Source of the DNA: Actinobaculum sp. oral taxon 183 str. F0552
Lineage (GTDB): Bacteria > Actinomycetota > Actinomycetes > Actinomycetales > Actinomycetaceae
Length of the DNA stretch: 64,000 nt
Reading direction: 5' to 3'
Assembly: GCF_000466165.1 (NCBI RefSeq)
Contig: NZ_KE951407.1
Span: 1 to 64,000 of the forward strand
In this document: positions 1 through 14,485 of the stretch, in pieces
How positions within the stretch are numbered: position 1 is the stretch's first letter
Layout of the letters: each line of letters opens with the position of its first letter
The notes under the pieces: model-generated
Database searches by the model: none
What the model was told of the DNA's origin: nothing
Seen by the model: only the letters and a program-made list of their open reading frames with translations
Position numbers and translations under genes: made by a program

Positions 1-708
1 GCCGTCCCGTCCGCGCGACCCGCCCGCCGAGGGCAAGACCGTCGTGGCCGCGCCGGCCCTGGCCGCGCGGCGGGCTTCCTTGCGCTCGCGCACCGCCAGG
101 CGCTCCTTCCGCCGGCGCCCGTCCTGAGCCGCCAGGACGAGCAGCACGACGCCGAGGAGCGCGAGCAAGACTCCGATGACCATGACGGGCACGGTGGTCG
201 GGCGCTTCTCCTCGAGCTGCCACGTCAGGGAGACCTCCGGGGCCTTGCCCTTGTCCGTCGTGGCGATGAGCGAGATGGCTCCCGGCTTGTTGACGTCGTA
301 GACGGCCTCGACGACCTTCCCGCCGGTCTTGGTCTCCAACCACATGTCCGAGTCCTTGAGCGCAGGGATCCCCTCCACGGTTCCCTGCGAGCTCTTGGTC
401 GCAAGCTCCTTCCAGCTCTTCAGACCCGTGATGCGGGTCGCTTTGACGCCCTTGACCCAGGCCTCCACGTCCTGGGAAGTTCCGAACGCCACAGTGACAT
501 TGGATCCATCCACACTGGCCACTCGCACCTTGACTTTCGAGTCGGCGGCGTCTAGGACGCCGGGCGCGGTGTAGACGTAAGGCGTCGATCCACCCTTGGC
601 CACGGCCTTGGCCTCGCCGTCGGACTTGCCCAGTATTCCCGTGGCAAAACCCGCTATCGCAACGATGAGGCCCAGTACGCATAGCGCGATGCCGGCGATC
701 TTTCGCAT
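1..708 (-). CDS. Membrane-anchored hypothetical protein (C-terminus outside window)
   Basis: The frame is open from an ATG at 708 to the window edge (236 codons, no stop reached). The start has a GAGGGAG ribosome-binding site 5-6 nt upstream. Two hydrophobic segments are visible: residues about 4-26 at the N-terminus and about 175-195. Between them lies a polar domain of about 145 residues, predicted extracytoplasmic, and the visible end is Arg/Lys/Ala-rich and therefore probably cytoplasmic. I do not recognise the family and assign no function. It is transcribed divergently from the DivIVA-like gene. Confidence 0.75.
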   Translation of the reverse strand, partial: MRKIAGIALCVLGLIVAIAGFATGILGKSDGEAKAVAKGGSTPYVYTAPGVLDAADSKVKVRVASVDGSNVTVAFGTSQDVEAWVKGVKATRITGLKSWKELATKSSQGTVEGIPALKDSDMWLETKTGGKVVEAVYDVNKPGAISLIATTDKGKAPEVSLTWQLEEKRPTTVPVMVIGVLLALLGVVLLVLAAQDGRRRKERLAVRERKEARRAARAGAATTVLPSAGGSRGRDG

Positions 709-799
709 ATTCTCCCTCTCGTCATCCGAAGGTGTTCCGCGTGTGTGTCGTGAGGCCGGCCGTCGCGGCGGCGGTCCGCCCGGGAACGTCAACCCTCAG

Positions 800-828
800 T
801 TTATAACGTTTCAATAACGATACCGTCT
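800..828 (-). promoter_or_regulatory. Possible promoter of the membrane-protein gene
   Basis: Reading the minus strand, AGACGG (828-823) and TATAAA (805-800) are separated by 17 nt. The -10 is good and the -35 is weak. It would start transcription about 85 nt upstream of the ATG at 708. Inference from spacing and similarity only. Confidence 0.35.
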
Positions 829-969
829 CACATTCACTGGAACGGGTTAGGTACATCACCCTCCTTCCTCGTATTCTAGTCATGTTGGGATGAAGCCGAG
901 TCTCTCAGCCATGTGCACGAGTTGCCGGCGCCTACACACCCCCCTGCCACAATCTGGAAAGGCCAAACA

Positions 970-2388
970 ATGGTTGAGGAAATCGCACGATTCCCCGTCG
1001 TGCGCCGTGGATACGACCGGGCTCAGGTCGACGAGCAGATCCACTCGTTCGAGGTACAGCTCGAGGAAACTCAGGAGAAACTGGACGAAGCACGCACGCA
1101 GGTGTCCAACCTCGACTCGAAGGTCCTGCGGCTCTCGGGAGAGCTCGCAGACACGCAGCGCCAACTGCGGGAGAACGACCGGCCGAGCTACGGAGGCCTC
1201 GGATCGCGCGTCGAACGCCTTCTCCGCTCGACGGAGAAGCAGGCCATGGACGTCATGGCCCAGGCCAATGCGGACGCACGGGCCATCGTCTCGCGCGCCC
1301 AGGCCCAGGCCGCCGAGTTGGCCGCCTCCTCCGAGTCCGAAGCCCAGGAGACGCTCGCCAAGGCGCGCTCCGCAGCCGAACAGCTCCGCAACAATTCACG
1401 CAAAGAGGCGGATGCGCTGTCCGCGAATGCCCAGCACACGGCGGAGGAGCTCGTCTCCTCGGCCGAGCGCGAGGCCGACCGCGTCCGGGCGCTGGCGACC
1501 AACGAGTCCTCCACGCTCCGCTCGCAGACCGCCCACGAGATCGAGCACATGAAGGCGGGCCTGGACGCCGAGTTGGCGGACATGCGCACGTCGACCGAGC
1601 AGGAGATGTCCACGCTGCGCGCCGAGACCGAACGCGAGGTCAACCGCCTGCGCACCGAGGCCAACGAGGAGGTCGCCGCCCTGAGGGCCGCCGCCAATCG
1701 AGAGGTGACGACCATGCGCGAGGAGGCTGCCTCCGAGCGCGCCGCGGCTGACGCCGAAGCCCGCCGCCAGACCGAGAACATGGTCGCCGACGCCGAATCC
1801 CGCGCCGAGGACGCCGAGCGTCGCCTGGTCATCGCCACCCAGCGCGCGACAGCCCTGACGGAGTCGAGCAAGCGGGAAGCGGCCACGAGGATCGCCGACT
1901 CCCAGCACGAGGCCGAGGAGCTCCTGTCGGCCGCGCGCGAGGAGGCCCAGCGCATCCGCCAGGCCGCTGCGACGAAGGCCGCCGCGCGCACCGCCGAGGC
2001 GGACGAGCACGTCGCTTCGCTCCAGGCGCAGTGCGACGCCCTGACGTCCTATCTGGACGACATGCGCGCCATGCTCGCCCCCAACGAGTCGGGGCTGGTG
2101 CTCTCCAACATCATGGAGGCCGCGGGGCTGAAGCCCGCCCCGGTCGCCGCGCAGCGGCCGGCGTGGATGGACGAGGTCGCGGAAGGCGGCGACGCCGGCG
2201 AGGACGAGGCGGTCGTCGAGGCGGTCGAGGACGCACCGGTCGAGGACGCCGAGCCCGCTCCCGCCGAGGCGAAGAAGGAGCCTGAGGCGAAGAAGACGCC
2301 GAAGGACGCCAAGCCCGCCGAGGCGAAGAACGCCAAGAAGGCGAAGAGCGCCAAGGGGTCGAAGCCGGCCATCAAGAAGGTCAGCTGA
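970..2388 (+). CDS. DivIVA-domain-like coiled-coil protein
   Basis: A 472-residue protein if it starts at the ATG at 970, which has GGAAAGG about 7 nt upstream; an upstream in-frame start at 913 lacks one. Residues about 7-30 (FPVVRRGYDRAQVDEQI) resemble the N-terminal membrane-binding segment of DivIVA/Wag31 proteins. Residues about 30-380 are an almost continuous Ala/Glu/Arg-rich coiled coil. The tail from about 400 is acidic and then Lys/Ala-rich with repeated AKK/PKDAK-like blocks. DivIVA-like proteins organise polar growth or septation in actinobacteria; that this one does so is inference. It is much longer than Wag31 and may be a paralogue. Confidence 0.8.
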   Translation: MVEEIARFPVVRRGYDRAQVDEQIHSFEVQLEETQEKLDEARTQVSNLDSKVLRLSGELADTQRQLRENDRPSYGGLGSRVERLLRSTEKQAMDVMAQANADARAIVSRAQAQAAELAASSESEAQETLAKARSAAEQLRNNSRKEADALSANAQHTAEELVSSAEREADRVRALATNESSTLRSQTAHEIEHMKAGLDAELADMRTSTEQEMSTLRAETEREVNRLRTEANEEVAALRAAANREVTTMREEAASERAAADAEARRQTENMVADAESRAEDAERRLVIATQRATALTESSKREAATRIADSQHEAEELLSAAREEAQRIRQAAATKAAARTAEADEHVASLQAQCDALTSYLDDMRAMLAPNESGLVLSNIMEAAGLKPAPVAAQRPAWMDEVAEGGDAGEDEAVVEAVEDAPVEDAEPAPAEAKKEPEAKKTPKDAKPAEAKNAKKAKSAKGSKPAIKKVS

Positions 2389-2402
2389 GAAACCGCGAAT
2401 GC

Positions 2403-2436
2403 GCGTGAGGGCTCGGAGCGTTCCGGGCCCTCACGC
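2403..2436. terminator. Strong hairpin between convergent genes
   Basis: A 15-bp stem (2403-2417 pairing with 2422-2436, one G-T wobble) with loop GCGT begins 15 nt after the stop at 2388. There is no T-run, as is common in high-GC actinobacteria. It sits between the DivIVA-like gene (+) and the small gene at 2497-2784 (-), so it may act in both directions. Confidence 0.75.
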
Positions 2437-2496
2437 ATGCGGGTGCGTCTTACGCATCCGCGATACCGACGGGAGCCGTGGCGGTGCAGGCGTGTC

Positions 2497-2784
2497 TCAC
2501 ACGCGTGCGCGGTACCTCCGCCAGCAGGAGGAGTGCCAGTGCCTGCGCGAGTCGATGCCGTACTGGGCTCCCCACAGCGTGTCCTCGGTCCACACGACGA
2601 CGTGGTCCTGGCCGGCGGGGATCCTCTGGTTGCAGTCCGGGCACACGTAGTCCTTGGCGCCCGAAGGGATGCGGCGGACCTTGTATTCGACTCCGTCCCG
2701 GCCCGTCTCGCGTCTGACGCCGCCCATAGCCGCCCGTTCGTCGATCGGGCGGAAAGGCCTGGAGTGCTTCTTCGATCGTCGCAT
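2497..2784 (-). CDS. Small conserved Cys/His protein next to nucS
   Basis: A 95-residue basic protein. The C-terminal half carries CPDC (residues about 49-52) and later an H-x3-C pattern (HWHSSC), a plausible single zinc site. It lies 7 nt downstream of the nucS stop on the same strand and is probably co-transcribed with it. Similar short proteins occur beside nucS in other actinobacteria, sometimes labelled ATP/GTP-binding, but no nucleotide-binding motif is visible here. Function unknown. Confidence 0.75.
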   Translation of the reverse strand: MRRSKKHSRPFRPIDERAAMGGVRRETGRDGVEYKVRRIPSGAKDYVCPDCNQRIPAGQDHVVVWTEDTLWGAQYGIDSRRHWHSSCWRRYRARV

Positions 2785-2791
2785 CGCAGCC

Positions 2792-3487
2792 CTAGAAGAG
2801 GCGGTCTTCGGGGTTGTCGAGCCCGCGCATCTCGTCGTAGTCGAGGACGAGGCAGTCGATCCCCCGGTCCTCGGCGAGCACCCGGGCCTGGGGCTTGATC
2901 TCCTGCGCGGCGAAGACTCCGCGCAGCGGAGTCAGGAGCGGGTCGCGCCCGAGCAGGTCGAGGTAGCGCGTCAGCTGTTCGACCCCGTCGATCTCGCCCC
3001 GCCGCTTGACCTCCACGGCGATGTGGCCGCCCTCCCCGTCGCGGAGCATGAGGTCCACGGGTCCGATCGGCGTCGGGAATTCGCGGCGGACGAGGCTGAC
3101 CCCCTCCCCTACGCGCTCGACCTGTTCGGCGAGCAGCCTCTGCAGATGCGCCTCGACGCCGTCCTTGACCAACCCGGGCTCTGCGCCCAAGTCCATGCTG
3201 TGATCGCCGAGGACGTCGTAGATCCGGACGACGAGCCTGCCGTCGGCCTTCCTGTGGCTGACCTCCCACACCTCGGCGACCCCCTCCTCGGCTTCGACGT
3301 CGGTGGGAGTGCGGACCTTCAGGGAGCACGGGGCGCTCATCCAGTTCAACGGCTTGTACGAGCCGCCGTCGGCGTGGACGAGCACCGAGCCGTCGGCTTT
3401 GACCATCAGGAGCCTGGCCGCCCTGTCGAGGTGTGCATCGAGGCGGCCGGAGTAGTCCACGGAGCATTCAGCGAAAACGACGCGCAT
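2792..3487 (-). CDS. nucS: Mismatch-specific endonuclease NucS/EndoMS
   Basis: A 231-residue protein with the NucS two-domain pattern: an N-terminal DNA-binding half and a C-terminal RecB-like nuclease core with GPVDLMLRD followed by AVEVKRRG (the D...ExK catalytic residues), then GVEQLTRYL. It ends in EDRLF, resembling the C-terminal sliding-clamp-binding tail described for actinobacterial NucS. NucS/EndoMS cleaves mismatched DNA and replaces MutS/MutL in most actinobacteria. The ATG at 3487 was chosen because the usual MRVVFAEC-type N-terminus begins there; the in-frame sequence further upstream overlaps the DUF2550 gene in another frame. Confidence 0.93.
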   Translation of the reverse strand: MRVVFAECSVDYSGRLDAHLDRAARLLMVKADGSVLVHADGGSYKPLNWMSAPCSLKVRTPTDVEAEEGVAEVWEVSHRKADGRLVVRIYDVLGDHSMDLGAEPGLVKDGVEAHLQRLLAEQVERVGEGVSLVRREFPTPIGPVDLMLRDGEGGHIAVEVKRRGEIDGVEQLTRYLDLLGRDPLLTPLRGVFAAQEIKPQARVLAEDRGIDCLVLDYDEMRGLDNPEDRLF

Positions 3488-3498
3488 ACCGAGCAAGC

Positions 3499-3924
3499 CT
3501 ACCCGAGGTCGGTCGGCTCTTCCGAGGGGGCCGCCGCGTCGATCCAGGAGACGAGTCCCGCGAACGCGAGGGTGGGCATGAACAGCTCGTAGCGTCTCCC
3601 GCCGGAGGAGATGTCCACGATCGACATCTCTGGCGAACCGGCGTCGGACGGCACCCTGTGGCTTCCCGCGAGTTCGAGGCCTTCGCGGGAGAACACGAAG
3701 GCGGGCTTGAGGTTGGCGGCCTTGCGGGGGTACCAGACGATCGCGTGCCCCTGGAAGGTCGCGATGCCGGTCCGCCACCGCCCGCCGATGGGCCGCAGGG
3801 CGCACTGGACGGCGCCGTACTTGGACAGGAGGGCGCGCAGCCGCAGCGTATAGGCGATCACCACGAGCAGGGCGAAGACCAGCGCGGCGCACAGGATCGC
3901 GGACACGTACCCCAGTGGACCCAT
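3499..3924 (-). CDS. DUF2550 family membrane protein
   Basis: A 141-residue protein with one N-terminal transmembrane helix (residues about 5-28), then a basic cytoplasmic domain with [16 protein letters not shown] and a later [14 protein letters not shown] strand region. This layout and its position between atpC and nucS match the actinobacterial DUF2550 family. Role unknown. It lies 25 nt beyond the atpC stop and 11 nt before nucS, so it probably belongs to the end of the ATP synthase transcript. Confidence 0.85.
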   Translation of the reverse strand: MGPLGYVSAILCAALVFALLVVIAYTLRLRALLSKYGAVQCALRPIGGRWRTGIATFQGHAIVWYPRKAANLKPAFVFSREGLELAGSHRVPSDAGSPEMSIVDISSGGRRYELFMPTLAFAGLVSWIDAAAPSEEPTDLG

Positions 3925-3949
3925 ATGCCTCCTCTCGTGTCTTTCGACC

Positions 3950-4230
3950 CTACTCCGAATGCCCCTTGTCGGACTGCTCGACGACCACGTACACGAGGTC
4001 CTCGTCGACGGTGACGAAGCCCCCGTCGACTTCGAAGACGAGGTGGCGGCCGTCGCCCTGGAGGACTTCGACCCTTCCGGGGCTCAGGAGGGCCATGAGC
4101 GGCGTGTGCCCCGGAAGGACGCCCATGGCGCCGTCGTGGGACGGCACGGAGACGTGCCCGGACTCTCCGGCCCACACGCGTCCCCTCCTGTCGACGATCT
4201 CGACCTTCATGAGCGCCGCGTCCGCGGGCA

Positions 4231-4231
<1 letters not shown>
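3950..4231 (-). CDS. atpC: ATP synthase F1 subunit epsilon (short form)
   Basis: Central-stalk subunit of F1. The 93 residues cover only the N-terminal beta-sandwich: VEIVDRRGRVWAGE, then GAMGVLPGHTPLMALLSPG, ending soon after the last strand. The C-terminal two-helix domain that restrains ATP hydrolysis in many bacterial epsilon subunits (usual length about 120-140) is absent, and the stop is clean. The start ATG at 4231 overlaps the atpD stop (TGATG), so translation is coupled. Confidence 0.95.
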
Positions 4232-6644
<2,413 letters not shown>

Positions 6645-6646
6645 CG

Positions 6647-8278
<1,632 letters not shown>

Positions 8279-8314
8279 TCATCATTCCTTCGTCGTGGGG
8301 GTTCCCAGTTGCTT

Positions 8315-9130
8315 TTACTTTCCGATGGCGTCCGAGACGCCCTTGATTCGTGTGGCGAGCGTCGCGTCGACGACGTCGTCGCCGATGCGGATGCGCATGC
8401 CGCCGACCACGTCGGGCGAGACCGAGACGTGCAGCGAGACGTCTCCGCCGTACTTCGCGGAGAGGATGCGAGTCAGGCGCTCCTCCTGGGCCCTGCTCAG
8501 AGGCGAGGCGACCGTCACGGCGGCCACGAGCCTGCTCTGGCGCGCGGCGGCGGCGTCGACGTACGCCCGCAGCGAGGAGGCGAGCGTGGGCAGGGGCACC
8601 CGCTCGACGGCCCGGAGGGCCAGGGCCAGGGTCTCCGGGCCCAGGGACTGCGCCCACAGCGAGGAGGCCAGGCGCACCCGGCGCGAGGCCGGAAGCGACT
8701 CGTCCGAGAGCGTCAGGCGCAGAGAGCGCTCGTCCGCCAGCAGGCGCATGAGGCGGTAGAGCTCCTCCTCGGTCGCCCCCAGGCGTTTGCAGCGCTGCGC
8801 GCCGGCCAGGACGGAATCGACTCCGAGCTCTTCCAGGGCGTCCAGGAGGTCGGCGTCCTGAGCCCATCTCTCGCGGACGAGGCCGACGACGAGGTCGCGC
8901 ACGCAGCCGCCGACCTTCCCGTCGAGGAGCCGCGAGGCCAGCGCGCCGCGGTCGTCCGAGCTGCGGTTGGCGTCGTTCAAGGCGCGGCACAGGGCGCCCT
9001 CGCCCCGGAAGAGGTCCGCGACGGCGAAAAGCTGGATCCCGAATTCGGTCTCGCTCCCGGAGGACTCCCGCAGGACGGCCTCCCAGCGGTCGCGTGCCCT
9101 GTCCAGGGCCTCCTGACTGGCAGCGCGCAT
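8315..9130 (-). CDS. atpH: ATP synthase F1 subunit delta (long actinobacterial form)
   Basis: Peripheral-stalk subunit, 271 residues, longer than the roughly 180 of most bacteria but like actinobacterial delta proteins. The C-terminal part shows the family pattern (AVTVASPLSRAQEERLTRIL, then SVSPDVVGGMRIRIGDDVVD). The N-terminal half is an Arg/Leu-rich helical bundle. It is a separate gene from atpF, unlike the fused b-delta of mycobacteria. It starts 3 nt after the atpF stop. Confidence 0.95.
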   Translation of the reverse strand: MRAASQEALDRARDRWEAVLRESSGSETEFGIQLFAVADLFRGEGALCRALNDANRSSDDRGALASRLLDGKVGGCVRDLVVGLVRERWAQDADLLDALEELGVDSVLAGAQRCKRLGATEEELYRLMRLLADERSLRLTLSDESLPASRRVRLASSLWAQSLGPETLALALRAVERVPLPTLASSLRAYVDAAAARQSRLVAAVTVASPLSRAQEERLTRILSAKYGGDVSLHVSVSPDVVGGMRIRIGDDVVDATLATRIKGVSDAIGK

Positions 9131-9133
9131 CGG

Positions 9134-10807
<1,674 letters not shown>

Positions 10808-10902
10808 TCCGTGCTCCTTCACTCTCGGCTCAGCGTCGCTGACGGCGCCCGTTCAATGCTATAGAAGAAATACAAGCCCCGCGAGGCATAGACGATCTTA
10901 TG

Positions 10903-11379
10903 TTACCGCGGCTGGCTGTCGTCGTCATGGGTTTCACGAAAGTCCGATTGGCGTGAGAGCAAGACGACAAGCGCGTCGACCGCCAGGGAGACGACGAGGC
11001 CGACGGCGACCGCCGCCAGCAGGGCGAGGCGGTCGACCGACCCGATCCTTGAGGCGGCGAAGGCCACCCCGACGAGGAGCAGGAGCTTGACCGCGTAGGC
11101 GAAGCCGGCCGCCGCGCCCGCGTGGCCGGCGCGCCCGGCGACCGCGGCCGACAGCGCCGCCGATCCGGCGACGAGCCACGCCCCGATCCCGATCCCCGCG
11201 GCGGCCGCGGCGCGACCGGCCGCGGCGAAGGCCACGGCGACCGCCGACCCGGCTCCCCCGACGACTCCCGCATTCCAGGCCGCCACGCGCAGCAGCACCC
11301 CGGAGCCGTCGGCGCCGGGCGACGCCGACCCGCGCCCGGTCGAAGCCGGCCTCCCGGCGCCGCGCGCACGGCCGCCCAC
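10903..11379 (-). CDS. Ala-rich membrane protein in the AtpI position
   Basis: A 158-residue protein with about four hydrophobic segments between residues 30 and 145 and a charged C-terminus. It starts (GTG) 1 nt beyond the wecA stop and precedes atpB. In other actinobacteria this slot is held by an AtpI-like protein, which can assist c-ring assembly. The sequence is too Ala/Val-biased for me to confirm AtpI by motif, so the role is positional inference. Confidence 0.7.
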   Translation of the reverse strand: MGGRARGAGRPASTGRGSASPGADGSGVLLRVAAWNAGVVGGAGSAVAVAFAAAGRAAAAAGIGIGAWLVAGSAALSAAVAGRAGHAGAAAGFAYAVKLLLLVGVAFAASRIGSVDRLALLAAVAVGLVVSLAVDALVVLLSRQSDFRETHDDDSQPR

Positions 11380-11380
11380 G

Positions 11381-12532
11381 TCACTTCGCCTCGGAGGCGG
11401 GGATCCGCGTGGTGGCGTCGACGCGGCCGTTCCCGTTGCGGCGGAACCTGCGCGGGCGGAACTGGCGGGCGGTGACGATCACGCCCACGAGGGACAGGGC
11501 GATCGCCGCCGGCCCGACCGTCGTGGCCGGATACCGGACGAGGGCGACGCAGGTGAAGGAGGCCATCGTCGCCCACATGTACAGGACGAGGACGGCGCCG
11601 GTGTGCGAGTGCCCCAGGCGCAGCAGGCGGTGGTGGAGGTGCCCGGCGTCGGCGTGGAAGGGCGACTGGCCGCGGGAGACCCGCCGGACGACCGCCCACA
11701 CGAGGTCGATGAGCGGCAGGAGGATCACCGCGGCGGGGACGATGAGCGGCATGATGGCCGGGAGCTGGTAGCCGACCGACGCGTTGGCGGGGTCGATCTG
11801 GCCGGTCACGAGGATGCCCGCGGCCGCGATGAGCACGCCGAGCGTGAGGGCCCCCGAATCCCCCATGAAGATGCGGGCGGGGTGGAAGTTGTGCGGCAGG
11901 AAGCCGGCGCATATCCCTACGAGCGCCGCGACCACGACGCAGGCCACGGAGGCGTAGTCGTCCGGGGAGGCGTTGCGCGTGAGCGTGTAGGAGTAGAAGA
12001 AGAAGGCCAGGGCGGCGATCCCCGCGATGCCCGCGGCCAGTCCGTCGAGCCCGTCGACGAAGTTCACCGCGTTGGCCACGAGCACGACGGCGACGATGGT
12101 CACGAAGATCGTCAGGCGCGGCGAGCCGGCCGTCACGCCCATGAGCGGCACGGTGACGAGCTGGACGCCCTGCCAGGCCATGACGCCCGCCGCGAGGATC
12201 TCGCCGGCGAGCTTGGCGTACCAGTCGAGCTCCCACACGTCGTCGACGGCGCCCACCAGGCACATGAGGCCCGCGCCGACGAGCACGCCCCAGGCAGCCG
12301 ACCCGAAGGCGAAGACCTTCGCCAGGTAGGGGATCTGCGAGGCGACGAGGAAGGCCACGACGAAGCCCGCGTACATGGCGACTCCGCCGAGTCGGGGAAT
12401 CGGGATGGTGTGCACGTCCCGGGCCCGCACCTGGGTGATCGCCCCCAGGGCCAGGGCCAGGCGCTTGGCGACGGGGACCAGGACGAAGGTGACGGCCGCC
12501 GCGACCATCATGATGAGCAGGTAGACGCGCAC
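11381..12532 (-). CDS. wecA: WecA/MraY-type polyprenyl-phosphate N-acetylglucosamine-1-phosphate transferase
   Basis: Polytopic membrane enzyme of 383 residues that transfers a sugar-1-phosphate to a lipid carrier, the first step of a cell-wall glycan or arabinogalactan linker. Family motifs are present in order: PIPRLGG, GAVDDVWELDW (Asp pair), NAVNFVDGLDGLAAG, MGDSGALTLG and the cytoplasmic HLHHRLLRLGHS histidine loop. The GTG at 12532 shares its first base with the TAG of the upstream gene, so translation is coupled. The exact substrate is inferred from actinobacterial homologues. Confidence 0.92.
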   Translation of the reverse strand: MRVYLLIMMVAAAVTFVLVPVAKRLALALGAITQVRARDVHTIPIPRLGGVAMYAGFVVAFLVASQIPYLAKVFAFGSAAWGVLVGAGLMCLVGAVDDVWELDWYAKLAGEILAAGVMAWQGVQLVTVPLMGVTAGSPRLTIFVTIVAVVLVANAVNFVDGLDGLAAGIAGIAALAFFFYSYTLTRNASPDDYASVACVVVAALVGICAGFLPHNFHPARIFMGDSGALTLGVLIAAAGILVTGQIDPANASVGYQLPAIMPLIVPAAVILLPLIDLVWAVVRRVSRGQSPFHADAGHLHHRLLRLGHSHTGAVLVLYMWATMASFTCVALVRYPATTVGPAAIALSLVGVIVTARQFRPRRFRRNGNGRVDATTRIPASEAK

Positions 12533-13287
12533 TAGCCCGCCACCTCCCCGACGAGCGAGAGGTCGCTCCGGGAGACCGCGCCTTCGCGGTACAGGCGGAT
12601 CCGCGCGCCGTCGAAGCCGACGATCGTCGAGGGCGCGCCGCCGCGGCACTCGCCGCCGTCGAGGTAGACGCTCACCGCCTCACCGAGCTGCTCGCGCGCC
12701 TGGGCGACGCTGGTGGCGGGGGGCCGGCCCGTGAGGTTCGCCGAGGAGACGGCCAGAGGCCCGGTTCGGCGCAGAAGGGACAGCGCCACGGGATGGCCGG
12801 GCATGCGCAGCGCGACGGTCCCGTTCGTCTCTCCCAGGTCCCATCCCAGCTGCCGCGCCGGCAGGACGAGGGTGAGGGCGCCCGGCCAGTGGGCGCGCAT
12901 GAGGGCGGCCGCCGCGTCGGGGATGCGCTCGACTAGGCCCTCCGCCTGCCCGAGGGAGGCCACGAGCACCGGCGAGGGCTTGTCGCGGCCGCGGCCCTTG
13001 GCGGTCAGGAGGCGGTCGACGGCGGCTTCCTCGCGAGGGTCGGCGCCGAGCCCGTAGACGGTGTCGGTCGGCAGCACGACGAGCTCTCCCGCGCGGATGG
13101 CGCGCACCGCCGCGTCGATCGCCTCCGCCGCGGGCCGCGAGGCGCCGTCCGCAACCTGCGAAGTGCCCGCTGCGGCCTGCGAGGCGAGCGCGCCGGGCGC
13201 CGATCCGCCGCCCCCCCGCTTCAGAGCGGGATTCGCCTCCACGCCGCCCTTCTCCCGGCAAGTGCCTGCCGTTCGCGTACTGCCCAT
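12532..13287 (-). CDS. Threonylcarbamoyl-AMP synthase (Sua5/YrdC/YwlC)
   Basis: Makes the threonylcarbamoyl-adenylate used for the t6A37 modification of ANN-decoding tRNAs. The YrdC core is clear: VVLPTDTVYGLGADP at about 78-92, KGRGRDKPSPVLV and the SSANLTGRPP motif. The first 60 residues are Ala/Gly-rich and lack family similarity, so the true start may lie somewhat downstream. Total 251 residues. It is 17 nt beyond the prmC stop, in the usual prmC-sua5-wecA order. Confidence 0.92.
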   Translation of the reverse strand: MGSTRTAGTCREKGGVEANPALKRGGGGSAPGALASQAAAGTSQVADGASRPAAEAIDAAVRAIRAGELVVLPTDTVYGLGADPREEAAVDRLLTAKGRGRDKPSPVLVASLGQAEGLVERIPDAAAALMRAHWPGALTLVLPARQLGWDLGETNGTVALRMPGHPVALSLLRRTGPLAVSSANLTGRPPATSVAQAREQLGEAVSVYLDGGECRGGAPSTIVGFDGARIRLYREGAVSRSDLSLVGEVAG

Positions 13288-13304
13288 TCTCGCTCCTTCC
13301 GCGA

Positions 13305-14189
13305 CTAGCTTAGTCCGACTGGCCGATCAGCCCGCCGGCCGATCAGCTCGGCCGGCGGCATCCGGGCCCACAGCCACCGGGGGCGTCCGGTCAGGTCGGC
13401 CCCGGTTCTGGCCAGGGAGAAACCCCGAGTCCAGGCCGCGTCGCGCAGGGCCTTCGCCTGATTCTCCGCGTGCTCCATGACGAGGACGCCTCCGGGCCTG
13501 AGGAGCCTGGCGGCGCGTGCGACGACGGCGCGCGGCATGTCGAGGCCCTCGGGGCCTCCCCCCCACAGGGACATGGCGGGGTCGGCTTCGACCTCCGGGC
13601 TCAGGCGCAGATGCGGCGACACGTACGGCGGGTTGGCCACGACGACGTCCACGCCGCCGTCCTCCTCGCGCAGCGCCACCCGGGCGTCGCCCTCCACGAG
13701 TCTGACGCGGCCGCCGTATTCCGCGTTGTTCCGCTGCGCCAGGGCGAGCGCCCCGGGCGACTTCTCGACCCCGATCACCTCGGCCCGCGGCACTTCGGTC
13801 GCGACCGCTATGGCGATGGCCCCGCTGCCGGTGCACAGGTCGACGACCGTGGCCGCGCCGCGTTCGTCGAGGGCCTCGCGGGCGGCGTCGATGGCCTCGC
13901 CCGCCACCATCTCGGTTTCGGGCCGCACGATGAAGGCCTCGGGAGTGCAGGCGAGCGTGAGGAAGCGGAAGTACATCGTGCCGGTCACGTGCTGGAGGGG
14001 TTCGCGGGCGCACCTGCGCGCGACGAGCCCGCGGTAGGCCTTCTCCTGCTCGGGCGTCGGACCCGCGGCGACGGCGAGCCTCTCGCCCGCGACATGCTCG
14101 GCGAGTTCCCGGGCGTCGGACGCCGGGGAGTCGATTCCGACGGCGGCCAAGCGGCCGGTCGCCTCCAAGACGAGCATGTTCCAGCCCAT
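13305..14189 (-). CDS. prmC: Release-factor glutamine methyltransferase
   Basis: Methylates the GGQ glutamine of RF1/RF2. The SAM-binding motif VVDLCTGSGAIAIAVA is followed by the catalytic NPPYVSPHLR. The helical N-terminal domain (about 1-90) is present. About 294 residues from the ATG at 14189; a GTG at 14198 is equally in frame, and the GGAAGG upstream is 3 nt from it and 12 nt from the ATG. The 287-nt spacer back to prfA (14199-14485) is GC-rich with no recognisable gene. Confidence 0.93.
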   Translation of the reverse strand: MGWNMLVLEATGRLAAVGIDSPASDARELAEHVAGERLAVAAGPTPEQEKAYRGLVARRCAREPLQHVTGTMYFRFLTLACTPEAFIVRPETEMVAGEAIDAAREALDERGAATVVDLCTGSGAIAIAVATEVPRAEVIGVEKSPGALALAQRNNAEYGGRVRLVEGDARVALREEDGGVDVVVANPPYVSPHLRLSPEVEADPAMSLWGGGPEGLDMPRAVVARAARLLRPGGVLVMEHAENQAKALRDAAWTRGFSLARTGADLTGRPRWLWARMPPAELIGRRADRPVGLS

Positions 14190-14485
14190 TCGGTCCACTA
14201 CCCTTCCAACTTTCCCAATCGGCCGCGGTTCTCTAATCGCGCCAGTCAGCCGCGGCTCCGACTCGCTTCGCGTCCTGTCGCGGTGCGGCCTCACGGCTGC
14301 CCACGGCTCCGGGTCCTCGGGCCTCTCCTCGCCGGGGCCGTCTGCCGGGTCTCTCCCCGTCGAGCTTCGGGCTGCGCACTCGCGGGCGTCCGCGATGCGG
14401 CCTTCCCGCCGTCCGGCGGTCCGCCGTCGCCGGCTTCGGCCGCGCATCGCAGTCTCGGCCGCGGGCGTCTGCCGGGCCCGGCCAG

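Noticed and set aside
2049-3467. Long minus-strand open frame opposite the DivIVA-like gene and nucS
   Set aside because: Antisense shadow of two well-supported genes in a high-GC genome; extremely Arg-rich.
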